A stretch of DNA of 64,000 nt from Roseibium salinum (GTDB lineage Bacteria; Pseudomonadota; Alphaproteobacteria; Rhizobiales; Stappiaceae), in the NCBI RefSeq assembly GCF_026240905.1, contig NZ_JAPEVI010000003.1:4528501-4592500 (forward strand), in the 5' to 3' direction. Shown one piece after another: positions 18,372 through 26,692 of the stretch. Both the position numbers and the translations under genes were made by a program. How positions within the stretch are numbered: position 1 is the first letter of the stretch; every line of letters starts with the position of its first letter. Under the pieces are notes generated by a model. The model saw only the letters and a list, made by a program, of their open reading frames with translations, ran no database searches and had not been told where the DNA came from.

Positions 18372-19635
18372 GGCGGGTTCCTTTCAGGCAATCTGTTTCG
18401 GGGATGTGGTTCAGGTGGCGGGCAATATCGGCGAGGAGCTCCTCGGCATCCCGGCCGACACCGTCGATGAAGGTGGAGGACCGGCGGCGCATGAACGGCA
18501 GGCCGAGGACGAAAAGCCCCGGCACGTCGCTGACGCCGCCGATGTTGCGGATCTCGCCTGTTTCGTCGACGACCGGCAGTTGCAGCCACGGATAGCTGCG
18601 CCGGTATCCGGTCGCCCAGACGACGGTGCGTATGCCCGCCGCGCGCAGGTCCAGGCGGGTGATCTTGCTGCCCATCGCTCCGGGCCAGGCCCAGGCGAGC
18701 GGGTCCTGCGGCGCATTCAGCCCGTGGCCTTCGATGAAAGTGTCGATGCGCGCCAGCAGCTTGCGCCGCCGCTCTTCCGCGGCCATGCATTCGTGCGAAA
18801 GGTCGGGCGCGACGCCGAGAAGATCGCCATCGGCGCCGATGGCATGACCGACAATGCGCACCCCGCGTTCCGCAAGCCGAGGAAGATCGAGCGCGTGCCG
18901 GCCGGGATGACCGATCAACTGCAGGGACGGCTGCCGGATCAGCTGCCGTGCGTCCGCATCGGGCGAGCGGCCTTCGTCCAGGAAACCGCAGGCGTCGAGC
19001 CAGGCCATGATGTCCCTGCCGCGATAACAGCGGGGAACGCGCACGTGCCGGCCGGCAGCGACCGTCACCTGATGGCCGGCCCGGTGGATTTCGTCGGCAA
19101 GCTGGATGCCGGTGGCGGACGCGCCGACCACCAGGACGCCGCCGGCCGGAAGGTCGCGGGGCGACCGATAGCGTTCGGGGACGATCTGCTCGATGTCATG
19201 GGAGAGGCCGGAGGCCCAGGCCGGCACATTCGGCCGGTCGCAGGCACCGGTTGCCACCACGACGCTTCTTGCGTTCCAGACGCCGCCGTCGGTCGTGACC
19301 CGGAAACCCGAGCCCTCGGTTGAGAGATCTATAACGCGGGTACGCGTTTCCACCGGCGCATCGAAGGACGAGCGGTAAGCTTCGAGGAAGCGGACGACAT
19401 CCGTGCGCCGCATGAAGCCGTCCGGATCGTTTCCCTGATAGGCGTAGCCGGGAAGCCGGGTCATCCAGTTGGGTGTGAGGAGGCGCAGGGAATCCCAGCG
19501 TTCGGAGTGCCAGCGTTCGCCGACATTGCCGCGCTCGATCAGGACATGATCGATGTCGGCGTCCGTGAGGCAGCGGCTCATGGCAAGTCCCGCCTGGCCG
19601 GCGCCGATGATCAGCACATCCGTTTGCTGGGGCAC
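18337..19635 (-). CDS. Flavin-containing monooxygenase (TrkA/YUCCA-like)
   Basis: This 432-residue protein shows the FAD motif GAGQAG (11-16), a second NADP-type Rossmann motif (VVGASATGIQLADE, about residue 168), and the ATGYR segment near VVWATGYRRSYPW. It therefore fits class B flavoprotein monooxygenases. FAD and NADPH dependence is known for the family; the substrate is unknown. It is the first gene of the pair with the reductase-like flavoprotein and lies downstream of a 16-base GAAAC tandem motif. Confidence 0.85.
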   Translation of the reverse strand: MPQQTDVLIIGAGQAGLAMSRCLTDADIDHVLIERGNVGERWHSERWDSLRLLTPNWMTRLPGYAYQGNDPDGFMRRTDVVRFLEAYRSSFDAPVETRTRVIDLSTEGSGFRVTTDGGVWNARSVVVATGACDRPNVPAWASGLSHDIEQIVPERYRSPRDLPAGGVLVVGASATGIQLADEIHRAGHQVTVAAGRHVRVPRCYRGRDIMAWLDACGFLDEGRSPDADARQLIRQPSLQLIGHPGRHALDLPRLAERGVRIVGHAIGADGDLLGVAPDLSHECMAAEERRRKLLARIDTFIEGHGLNAPQDPLAWAWPGAMGSKITRLDLRAAGIRTVVWATGYRRSYPWLQLPVVDETGEIRNIGGVSDVPGLFVLGLPFMRRRSSTFIDGVGRDAEELLADIARHLNHIPETDCLKGTRHAAQWDILQAL

Positions 19636-19740
19636 GATGCATCTCCATCAGTGAGGTGGATGGATCCGATGGCGGATCCGTGAACGGGCTCAGGAGTAGC
19701 AAGTGCTTGTTTCAGCACGACTTCTTTGCTGAAGTTCCAC

Positions 19741-19756
19741 GTTTCATTTGTTTCGA
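19741..19756 (-). promoter_or_regulatory. Tandem GAAAC-N4-GAAAC element, flavin monooxygenase operon
   Basis: On the minus strand this reads CGAAACAAATGAAACG, identical over 16 bases to 16751-16766 and in the same orientation relative to the downstream gene, 105 bases before the start at 19635. A further GTTTC lies at 19709-19713 within a small inverted repeat (GTGCT/AGCAC). Confidence 0.55.
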
Positions 19757-19774
19757 AAGGGACCGCCCGGCAGC

Positions 19775-19808
19775 AAAAGGCCCGCCGGGAGGTTTCCGGG
19801 CGGGCCTT
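19775..19808 (-). terminator. Rho-independent terminator after OsmC/peptide unit
   Basis: Read on the minus strand, AAGGCCCGCC and GGCGGGCCTT pair around an unpaired centre and run into TTTT. It lies about 30 bases beyond the stop of the 42-residue peptide gene and ends that transcript. Confidence 0.85.
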
Positions 19809-19837
19809 GCGGTAATGGTTCCGGGCTGAGCTGCGGG

Positions 19838-19966
19838 TCAGCGGCGGCCGGGAACATGATAGACCGAGCTCTTGTCGGTGCCGTTCAGGAAGGGGAAGTG
19901 CAGGCGCTCGAACTGGGTCCGGATCTGCGTCTTCTTCTTCGGAAAGTGGTTTGAAACGATGGTCAT
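19838..19966 (-). CDS. Conserved-looking 42-residue peptide downstream of OsmC gene
   Basis: The open frame reads MTIVSNHFPKKKTQIRTQ and ends SSVYHVPGRR, 42 residues without a signal peptide or membrane segment. It starts at an ATG preceded by an AAAGAGAT purine stretch, lies 64 bases after the osmC stop, and is followed closely by a terminator. Basic and aromatic residues predominate. I do not recognise the family. Its place as the last gene of an osmC transcript suggests a stress-related role, which is inference. Confidence 0.6.
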   Translation of the reverse strand: MTIVSNHFPKKKTQIRTQFERLHFPFLNGTDKSSVYHVPGRR

Positions 19967-20030
19967 GGTTCTATCTCTTTGTGAGGGAGAGGGGAGGAGG
20001 CGGGCGTCGTTCACGCCCGCCGGCATGAAA

Positions 20031-20612
20031 TCAGGCTGTCTTGATGTCGATCGAAACCGGCACGCCGTTGGTGAGCACGTCGAAGACCGCGGAACGGGCA
20101 ACGGACTGCTGGACGATCTGCTGCAGCTTTTCGGCCGGAGCGTCGCCCTTTATCTTGAAGGTCGCGCGGATGCCGTTGAAGCCGTTGCGGACTTGGTCGC
20201 TGAGGCCCAGGATGCCGAGAAGGTTGATATCGCCTTCGACGGTGGTCTCCACGGATTCCAGCTTCACCTGGCGGGCCGACGCGATGTTGCCGATGCCGGC
20301 AGTGATGCAGGCCGAGAGCGCGGCGAGCAGGAATTCGACCGGGGTCGGCGCCTTGTCGGTGCCGCACAGGACGCCGGGGTGATCGCCTTCCATCATGAGG
20401 TCGGTGTCGCGGGTCTGTTCGCCGCCGGCGCCGAAGTAACCGTTGATGTTGATGCGGCTGTGGGTGCCGCTCAGCCACGCGCCGTTGGCGCGGAAGGTGA
20501 ACCTGGCGAGATCGCGCTGTTCGTTGACGGCGCCGATCGTGGCCATGAGCGTCGGTACGTCGATGCCGTTCATTGCCATCTTCTCGGATTTCATCGGAGC
20601 GTTCATGTTCAT
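20031..20612 (-). CDS. OsmC/Ohr-family peroxiredoxin-like protein
   Basis: This 193-residue cytosolic protein has the OsmC fold signature TPVEFLLAALSACITAGI with C102, and a second cysteine C83 in GVLCGTD. These fit the two redox cysteines that reduce organic hydroperoxides in this family. An N-terminal extension of about 30 residues precedes the domain. The promoter region holds a GAAAC tandem element at 20766-20781. A small peptide gene follows in the same unit. Confidence 0.88.
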   Translation of the reverse strand: MNMNAPMKSEKMAMNGIDVPTLMATIGAVNEQRDLARFTFRANGAWLSGTHSRININGYFGAGGEQTRDTDLMMEGDHPGVLCGTDKAPTPVEFLLAALSACITAGIGNIASARQVKLESVETTVEGDINLLGILGLSDQVRNGFNGIRATFKIKGDAPAEKLQQIVQQSVARSAVFDVLTNGVPVSIDIKTA

Positions 20613-20765
20613 TTCCTTTCAAGCGTTCGCGGCGGCTAACCGGGCCGGCGCGGCGGGTCTGTTTGGAGGTCACGGCGGGACAGGATCTGACGGCCCTGTC
20701 GTTCTCGCCTGGTGACAGTTCTAGAAGGCCCATGTTTCAGTCCGATGCCGTCGCGGCAGGGGCTG

Positions 20766-20781
20766 CGTTTCGATTGTTTCG
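20766..20781 (-). promoter_or_regulatory. Tandem GAAAC-N4-GAAAC element, OsmC gene
   Basis: Minus-strand reading is CGAAACAATCGAAACG, matching the 16-mer upstream of the DUF1127 and flavin monooxygenase genes except in the four spacer bases and one adjacent position. It is about 153 bases before the start at 20612. An extra GTTTC lies at 20734-20738. Confidence 0.5.
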
Positions 20782-20821
20782 GATTGTGCTTCGGTTCGGT
20801 TTCCCTGCGGCGTGCACGCAT

Positions 20822-20851
20822 GAAAAAGCCCCGGTCGCATGAACCGGGGCC
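20822..20851 (-). terminator. Terminator after CysK-glutaredoxin gene
   Basis: On the minus strand, GCCCCGGTTC and GACCGGGGC form a stem with a short loop followed by TTTTT. It begins about 27 bases downstream of the stop at 20878. Confidence 0.85.
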
Positions 20852-20877
20852 GAAGTTCAGACGGGCAAACTGCACAT

Positions 20878-22374
20878 CTAGCGCGGGTGCACCCATTTCG
20901 GCAGGAAGTCGTAGGGGTCGCCGGCGACATCGTCCCGGAAGGCGACACGGTTTTCGGCAAGCATCCGCTGGAGACGCCCTTCCCGGAAATAGTCGAATGT
21001 CTCGGTGCATCCGCCGACATGCCTGCCGCCGATGAAGACCTGCGGGATCGTCGGTGATCCGGTTCGTGCATGGAGCGCCACGCGCAGGTCGCCGCCGAGA
21101 TTGTCCTTCTGCCAGGCGACGGAGTCGAGATCGACCGAGCGGTACGGGATATTGCGGCCGTCGAAGAACTTGCGCAGAGCCCAGCAGAATTCGCACCATT
21201 CGAGCGCGAACATCACCACCGGTTCCTCGTCGTCGCAGATGATCGCATCCAGCCGTTCGACGGCCTCCGGTTCCGGTTCCGGTGCTTCCACGGGTGCGAG
21301 CTTTGCGGCCTGCGGAGAGGGGGCCGGAGCGCCGATCCGGTATCCGGGTGTCGACGCGGCGATGGCCTGCTCTTCGTCATCCATGATTTCCGGCACATGC
21401 TCGAAAAGCGGCGTGGAGAGATAGCGTTCGCCGGTATCCGGGATCATGCACAGTATGGTCGAGCCGGGCTCCGCCACCTCGGCCACCTGGAGCGCACCGG
21501 CAAGCGTCGCGCCGCCGGAGATGCCGCAGAAGATGCCTTCCTGCCTGGCAAGTTCGCGCGAGAGGCGCAGGGCTTCCATGCCGCTGATCGGCATGACGCG
21601 GTCGACATGGCCCGCGGCGAACGCATCGTTCGTCAGTTTCGGAATGAAGTCCGGTGCCCAGCCCTGCATGAGATGCGGCCGGAACATCGGATGGCTCGCG
21701 GCCGCTGACCCGTCGCCGTTATAGGACTGGCCGATGCCGCTCGCGATCAAGGGGGCATTGTCTGGCTCGCAGGCGATGATCTGCGTCTCGGGACGGTGGC
21801 TCTTCAGGATGCGCGAGACACCCCGCAAGGTGCCGCCCGTGCCGAAGCCGGAAACCCAGTAGTCGAGACGCCTGCCTTCGAAATCGGCGAGGATTTCCTG
21901 CGCTGTGGTGCGCGAATGATAGTCGGGGTTCGCCTCGTTCTCGAACTGGCGGCAGAAGAACCAGCCATGCCTGTCGGCCAGCTCCCTTGCCTTGGCGACC
22001 ATTCCGGTGCCCTTTGCGGCGGCAGGTGTCAGCACCACGCGCGCGCCTAGAAAGCGCATCAGTTTGCGGCGTTCGACGCTGAAGCTCTCGGCCATGACGA
22101 CGACCAGCGGATAGCCCTTGCGGGCACAGACCATGGCAAGGCCGATGCCGGTGTTGCCGCTGGTCGCCTCGACGACGGTCTGGCCGGGCTTCAGCGCGCC
22201 GGACTTCTCGGCCGCCTCGATGATGCCGAGCGCCAGCCGGTCCTTCACCGATCCGAGCGGATTGAAGGCTTCCAGCTTGGCGTAGAGATTGATGCCCGCC
22301 GGGGCGAGCTTGCTGATGCGGACGACCGGCGTCCGGCCGATCGTGTCCAAGATGCTGTCATACGGTCCGGCCAT
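20878..22374 (-). CDS. Cysteine synthase-glutaredoxin fusion protein
   Basis: The 498-residue protein joins a PLP-dependent O-acetylserine sulfhydrylase-type domain (about 1-340) to a glutaredoxin-like domain (about 370-498). K44 in GSVKDR binds PLP, and ATSGNTGIG and GFGTGGTLRG bind substrate and phosphate. The glutaredoxin part has a C394-x-x-C397 site (WCEFCW) and a cis-proline loop GSPTIPQVFIGG. A Pro/Glu-rich linker joins them. The frame continues upstream to 22743 inside the MFS gene, but the ATG at 22374 gives the usual CysK N-terminus. A role in thiol synthesis under oxidative stress is inferred. Confidence 0.92.
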   Translation of the reverse strand: MAGPYDSILDTIGRTPVVRISKLAPAGINLYAKLEAFNPLGSVKDRLALGIIEAAEKSGALKPGQTVVEATSGNTGIGLAMVCARKGYPLVVVMAESFSVERRKLMRFLGARVVLTPAAAKGTGMVAKARELADRHGWFFCRQFENEANPDYHSRTTAQEILADFEGRRLDYWVSGFGTGGTLRGVSRILKSHRPETQIIACEPDNAPLIASGIGQSYNGDGSAAASHPMFRPHLMQGWAPDFIPKLTNDAFAAGHVDRVMPISGMEALRLSRELARQEGIFCGISGGATLAGALQVAEVAEPGSTILCMIPDTGERYLSTPLFEHVPEIMDDEEQAIAASTPGYRIGAPAPSPQAAKLAPVEAPEPEPEAVERLDAIICDDEEPVVMFALEWCEFCWALRKFFDGRNIPYRSVDLDSVAWQKDNLGGDLRVALHARTGSPTIPQVFIGGRHVGGCTETFDYFREGRLQRMLAENRVAFRDDVAGDPYDFLPKWVHPR

Positions 22375-22454
22375 GGCGGATCTCCGATAGTGCGGTTTCA
22401 ACGATGTCCGGATTTTATCGGGCGGGCGCCGTGCCCAATAGGCGCATTCAAGTT

Positions 22455-22472
22455 GCAATTGTAGCAATTGTA
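22455..22472. promoter_or_regulatory. Tandem GCAATTGTA direct repeat in divergent promoter
   Basis: Two adjacent copies of GCAATTGTA (22455-22463 and 22464-22472) form an AT-rich island in the 241-base space between the cysteine synthase-glutaredoxin gene and the MFS gene. Each copy contains the palindrome CAATTG. It looks like an operator, but I cannot name the regulator. Confidence 0.4.
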
Positions 22473-22491
22473 AGCGCCCGAACCGTTCGCC

Positions 22492-22507
22492 TGAAGCAAT
22501 CGAAACA
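22492..22507 (+). promoter_or_regulatory. GAAGC-N4-GAAAC element, MFS gene
   Basis: TGAAGCAATCGAAACA resembles the tandem GAAAC elements at 16751, 19741 and 20766 and is oriented toward the MFS gene, 108 bases before its ATG. One half-site has a G in place of A, so support is weaker than for the other copies. Confidence 0.35.
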
Positions 22508-22615
22508 CGTGTCGCCGGCCAGGGAAATCGTGCGGAAACGTGCGCCCGGCAGTCTCCCTCCATACTGATAAACGGCGCGGGAATTTCCTCGCCTCTGTCC
22601 CCGGAGGGGAAATCG

Positions 22616-23848
22616 ATGACACTGGAATCATTTGCCGCCCGGCCGCTCGCAGCGAGCGACCATGGCGGCGTCAAGGCGGCGCTTGGCGCCACACTCGGCA
22701 TGGCAACCGGCTTCGGCTCGCTGGCCCTGACCTCGGTCTTCATCGGGCCGCTGGGAACCGAATTCGGATGGTCGAAATCCGAATTGAGCCTGTGCTACAC
22801 GCTCGCGGCCGTCGGCATGGCCATCGGGGGTGTCGTCTGGGGACGTATTTCGGATCGCACCGACATCCGCTACCTGCTCTACATCGGTGGGGCCTTCATC
22901 GTCCTGCCGTTGCTGATCATGTCGCAGGCGACGGACCTCTGGCAGTTCTATGCCGCGAACCTGATGCTCGGCGTTGCGGGGTTCGGCTGCCTCTATGCGC
23001 CGCTGGTCTCGGCGGCGGGCGAATGGTTCGAGAGCCGGCGCGGGCTGGTGATGGGGATCGTCACCGCCGGCGGCGCGCTCGGACAGGGCGTGATGCCCTA
23101 TGCCGCGGAGAGCTTCATCTCGGCTGTCGGCTGGCGGGAGGCTTTCTTTCTCGTCGCCGTTGGCGTGCTCGTCCTGCAGTTGCTCGTCGGCGTGCTGGTA
23201 AGGCGGCGGGGCCCGGCTGCCGTCGCCGCGTGCCACAATGCCGTCGGCCGCGGCCGGTCCGGCACCTTGCAGCGCCCCCGGCTGATGCTGCTCGCGCTTG
23301 CCGCCTTCCTGTGCTGCGCCTGCATGGGCACGCCGCTGGTCCATCTTGCCGGTTTCGTGACGTCGGTCTGCGGTTCCTCGGCTTTCGGCGCGACGAGCCT
23401 GCTTGTGGCGATGATCTTCGGGGCGATCGGCCGGGTCTGTTTCGGCATGATCGCCGACCGGTACGGGAACCTATTCAGCTACGGCAGCGCGTCGCTGCTG
23501 CAGACCCTGTGCATTCCGGTCTTTCCGCTGCTGCAGTTCGAACTGCCGATACTGGCCCTGTCGGCCGTCTTCGGCTTCGGTTTTGCCGGCAACATGACGT
23601 GCCTGATCCTGTGCGTGCGGGACGAGGCGCCTGCGGAGGCGTTCGGCGGCGCGATCGGACTGGTGATGTTCATCGCCTGGGCCGGCATGGGTGTCGGCGG
23701 CTACCTGGGCGGCGCGCTGTTCGACCTTTCCGGCGCCTACGGCCTGCCGTTCCTCGTGGCAGCGCTCTTCGGTGTCGCCAATCTTCTGGTCCTGGCCGTC
23801 CTGGGCCTTTTGCGCAGGACGGCCAGGCAGACCGGAAGGAGCACATGA
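22616..23848 (+). CDS. MFS transporter (oxalate/formate antiporter or monocarboxylate type)
   Basis: This 410-residue integral membrane protein has about twelve hydrophobic segments. It shows the MFS loop-2 pattern GRISDRTDIRYLL and a matching central motif FGMIADRYGNLFSYG. The overall pattern resembles the oxalate:formate antiporter/monocarboxylate group, and the substrate is unknown. It is divergent from the cysteine synthase-glutaredoxin gene, so sulfur compounds or organic acids are candidates (inference). The gene is followed by the convergent malonate operon after 9 bases. Confidence 0.85.
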   Translation: MTLESFAARPLAASDHGGVKAALGATLGMATGFGSLALTSVFIGPLGTEFGWSKSELSLCYTLAAVGMAIGGVVWGRISDRTDIRYLLYIGGAFIVLPLLIMSQATDLWQFYAANLMLGVAGFGCLYAPLVSAAGEWFESRRGLVMGIVTAGGALGQGVMPYAAESFISAVGWREAFFLVAVGVLVLQLLVGVLVRRRGPAAVAACHNAVGRGRSGTLQRPRLMLLALAAFLCCACMGTPLVHLAGFVTSVCGSSAFGATSLLVAMIFGAIGRVCFGMIADRYGNLFSYGSASLLQTLCIPVFPLLQFELPILALSAVFGFGFAGNMTCLILCVRDEAPAEAFGGAIGLVMFIAWAGMGVGGYLGGALFDLSGAYGLPFLVAALFGVANLLVLAVLGLLRRTARQTGRST

Positions 23849-23857
23849 GGCGAGCGG

Positions 23858-25375
23858 TCACGCGCTGGCGAACGCGTCCTTGTACCGCTCGCGCAGGACG
23901 TTCTTCTGCACCTTGCCCATGGTGTTGCGCGGCAGGCTGTCGACGAGGACGAGTTTGCGCGGGTGTTTGAAGCGTGCCAGCGAGGAGCCGGCCGCCTTCA
24001 GGATGGCCTCAAGATCCGGATCCACATCGGGATCCGGGACCAGAACGCCGAGAACGGTTTCCCCGAAATCCGCGTGGGGCACGCCGATCACCGCGCTTTC
24101 CGACACGCCCGGCTGGGCGTCCAGGACAAGCTCGATCTCCTTGGGATAGATGTTGTAGCCGCCGGAGATGATCAGGTCCTTGTTGCGGCCGACGATGTGG
24201 ACATAACCGTCCTCGTCGATCTTGCCGAGATCTCCGGTGATGAAGAAACCGTCCTCGCGCAGTTCCGCCGCGGTCTTGTCGGGCATCTGCCAATAGCCCT
24301 TGAAGACGTTCGGGCCCCGCACCTCGATCTGGCCCACCGTGCCGTCGGGCAGTGTCGTGCCCGTGTCCGGATCCGTGATCTTCAGCTCCACGCCCGGCAG
24401 CGGAAAGCCGACGGTTCCGGCCCGCCGTTCACCGTCATATGGGTTGGAGGTGTTCATGTTGGTCTCGGTCATTCCGTACCGTTCCAGAATGCGGTGGCCG
24501 GTGCGTTCCTCGAACTCGCGATGGGTATCTGCCAGGAGTGGCGCGCTTCCGGAAATGAAGAGCCGCATGTGGCTGGTAAGCTCCCTGGTGAACCTGGGGT
24601 CCTGCAAGAGCCGAGTGTAAAAGGTCGGCACGCCCATCATCGTCGTCGCCCGCGGCATCCAGTCGATCATCGCGTCCTGGTCGAACCTGGGCAGGAAGAT
24701 CATCGAGGACCCGGCTGCCAGCGTGACATTGGTGGCGACGAACAGTCCATGGGTATGGAAGATCGGCAGCGCGTGCAGCAGGACGTCCCGGGGCGTGAAG
24801 TGCCAGTGCGCCGCAAGCGTCACGGCGTTGGACAGCAGGTTGCCCTGGGTCAGCATCGCGCCCTTGGAGCGCCCGGTGGTGCCGGAGGTATAGAGGAAGG
24901 CGGCAAGGTCGTCTTCGGTACGTTCCACGGTCGGATAGATCGCCGGCATGACGTCGGCAAGATCGCTGAGCGTACCGGACCCGTCCGCGTTCAGGGTTTC
25001 GAGCCGGGCGCCCGAGCGCGCGGCGACCGGGGCAAGCAGTGCCTGGCTGCCGGCGTCGCAAATGACGGTTTTCGCACCGCTGTTTTCGATGAAATAGCTC
25101 AGCTCGTCGACGGTATAGGCGGTGTTCAGCGGCAGAAAGACTATGCCGGCCTGGACGCAGGCGGCATAGAGCGCCAGCGCCGTCGGCGACTTCTGGACCT
25201 GGGCGGCAAGACGGTCTCCAGGTTGCAGTCCGCCGCCGGTCAGCACGTGTGCGATCCGGGCCGCCGTTCGCAGGAAGTCAGCATGGGTGAGAATGGTGCC
25301 GTCCGGAAGATGCAGGAACGGGGTATCCTTGCCCGCGTGCTTTCCGAAAAACCGGTCATAGAGTGGGTTGGTCAT
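23858..25375 (-). CDS. matB: Malonyl-CoA synthetase
   Basis: The 505-residue acyl-adenylate-forming enzyme activates malonate to malonyl-CoA with ATP. The P-loop YTSGTTGRSKGAM, the YGMTETNM motif and the C-terminal GRNKDLIISGGYNIYPKEIE hinge are intact. The C-terminal lysine region NTMGKVQKN supplies the adenylation lysine. The frame opens at 25411, but the ATG at 25375 (MTNPLYDRFF) gives the family start. It is the last gene of the malonate operon, 66 bases after the decarboxylase. Confidence 0.92.
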   Translation of the reverse strand: MTNPLYDRFFGKHAGKDTPFLHLPDGTILTHADFLRTAARIAHVLTGGGLQPGDRLAAQVQKSPTALALYAACVQAGIVFLPLNTAYTVDELSYFIENSGAKTVICDAGSQALLAPVAARSGARLETLNADGSGTLSDLADVMPAIYPTVERTEDDLAAFLYTSGTTGRSKGAMLTQGNLLSNAVTLAAHWHFTPRDVLLHALPIFHTHGLFVATNVTLAAGSSMIFLPRFDQDAMIDWMPRATTMMGVPTFYTRLLQDPRFTRELTSHMRLFISGSAPLLADTHREFEERTGHRILERYGMTETNMNTSNPYDGERRAGTVGFPLPGVELKITDPDTGTTLPDGTVGQIEVRGPNVFKGYWQMPDKTAAELREDGFFITGDLGKIDEDGYVHIVGRNKDLIISGGYNIYPKEIELVLDAQPGVSESAVIGVPHADFGETVLGVLVPDPDVDPDLEAILKAAGSSLARFKHPRKLVLVDSLPRNTMGKVQKNVLRERYKDAFASA

Positions 25376-25441
25376 GGTCACAGTTCCCCTGATCAACCTG
25401 CCGGCATGCACTCCTGCATGGCGACAGAAAGCCGATCGATG

Positions 25442-26692
25442 TCAAGATGTCAGAGCTTCTTCGGCGGCCGCGCTCAGCGACCGGATTTCCGGGGAGGCGG
25501 CTATATTTCGGGTGGAGACGAAACGCTCGTGGTTCTGGGCCACCTTTGCCGGATCGTATAGATAATTGACCATCACGCCGGCGGACTGCTCCAGCCCCTT
25601 TTTCGAAACGTCCGCGCGGGCATGAACCCGGTGCACCACGGCGCCATTGCCGAGATGAAAGCGGGCGACGGGATCATACGGCATCCCGTCCTCACGCTTG
25701 GCGGTCAGCAGGTAGTTTGCCGCGAGCCTGCGCATCTGCTCGTCGTCCTGCGGATCGAACGGGCGCCCGTCCGCCGTCAGCTTGCGGACAAGGCCGGGGA
25801 TCGGTGAGAGGGTGACGAAGGTCTTCAGGCCCGGCAGTTCCATCGAGAGGTCGGTAACCACCTGCTTGATCAGCGAATTACCGAAGGAAATGCCCGCAAG
25901 GCCCGACTGACAGTTCGAGATCGAATAGAAGACCGCCGTGTCGGCGGTGTCCGCGTCGATCATGTCGCGGCTTTCCGCCAAAAGGTTCTGGATCGATCCG
26001 GGAACGCCCTTGGTCAGCGCCACTTCCACGAAGATCAGCGGTTCGTCCGGCATGGCGGGATGCAGGAAGGCGAAGCAGCGCCTGTCGGCCGGCTCCAGCC
26101 TGCGGCGCAGATCGTCCCAGCTGTCGATGGCGTGCACGGCTTCGTAATTGATGATCTTTTCCAGGAGCTGGGCCGGGCTCTCCCAGCTGATCGGCCGCAG
26201 CACCAGAAAGCCGCGATTGAACCAGCTCGCGAAGAGGTGACGGAAATCGATGTCGAGCGCCTGCAGCGCGTCGTCCTGCCGTCCGAGCCGCAAGAGATCC
26301 TGACGCATGGCGACCAACAGCCGCGTTGCACCGGGCACCTGGTTGAGCCGGCGGATCAGTTCCTGCCGGGGCGGCTCGGCGGCTTCCATGAACGCCCGGT
26401 AGCTGGCCTTTGACTGGCCTTCCTCGTAAGCCTCCAGGGCGGCGCGGACCTTGGGCGCGGAAATGCTCAGGTCCTCGGCCAGATGGTGGAAAAAGGCCCG
26501 CTTCCCCTCGTCGTCCAGCCCCCCATAGCGGTTCAGGATCTGTTGTGCCAGGGCAACGCCCGAAACCTCGCCGGCGCCGCCGATCAGGTCGGCGATCAGG
26601 GCCTCGAGCGGACGGTTGTCGACATTGCCGGCGGATCTGAAGCGGTATCGCCTCTCGAACACGGTTGAGAGAATATCGGCCAGGAATGTCAT
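25442..26692 (-). CDS. matA: Malonyl-CoA decarboxylase
   Basis: This 416-residue protein converts malonyl-CoA to acetyl-CoA and CO2. It has the N-terminal helical domain followed by the GNAT-like catalytic domain with WESPAQLLEKII, the catalytic serine region YSISNCQSGLAGISFGN, and the catalytic histidine stretch HLGNGAVVHRVHARAD. The long open frame to 28186 is a read-through of the adjoining transporter region. The ATG at 26692 overlaps the dctM stop and is the real start. Together with MatB it feeds malonate into acetyl-CoA. Confidence 0.93.
   Translation of the reverse strand: MTFLADILSTVFERRYRFRSAGNVDNRPLEALIADLIGGAGEVSGVALAQQILNRYGGLDDEGKRAFFHHLAEDLSISAPKVRAALEAYEEGQSKASYRAFMEAAEPPRQELIRRLNQVPGATRLLVAMRQDLLRLGRQDDALQALDIDFRHLFASWFNRGFLVLRPISWESPAQLLEKIINYEAVHAIDSWDDLRRRLEPADRRCFAFLHPAMPDEPLIFVEVALTKGVPGSIQNLLAESRDMIDADTADTAVFYSISNCQSGLAGISFGNSLIKQVVTDLSMELPGLKTFVTLSPIPGLVRKLTADGRPFDPQDDEQMRRLAANYLLTAKREDGMPYDPVARFHLGNGAVVHRVHARADVSKKGLEQSAGVMVNYLYDPAKVAQNHERFVSTRNIAASPEIRSLSAAAEEALTS

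Noticed and set aside
20878..22743. N-terminal extension of the cysteine synthase-glutaredoxin protein to 621 residues
   Set aside because: The extra 123 residues overlap the divergent MFS gene and promoter and show no domain; the family start is at 22374.
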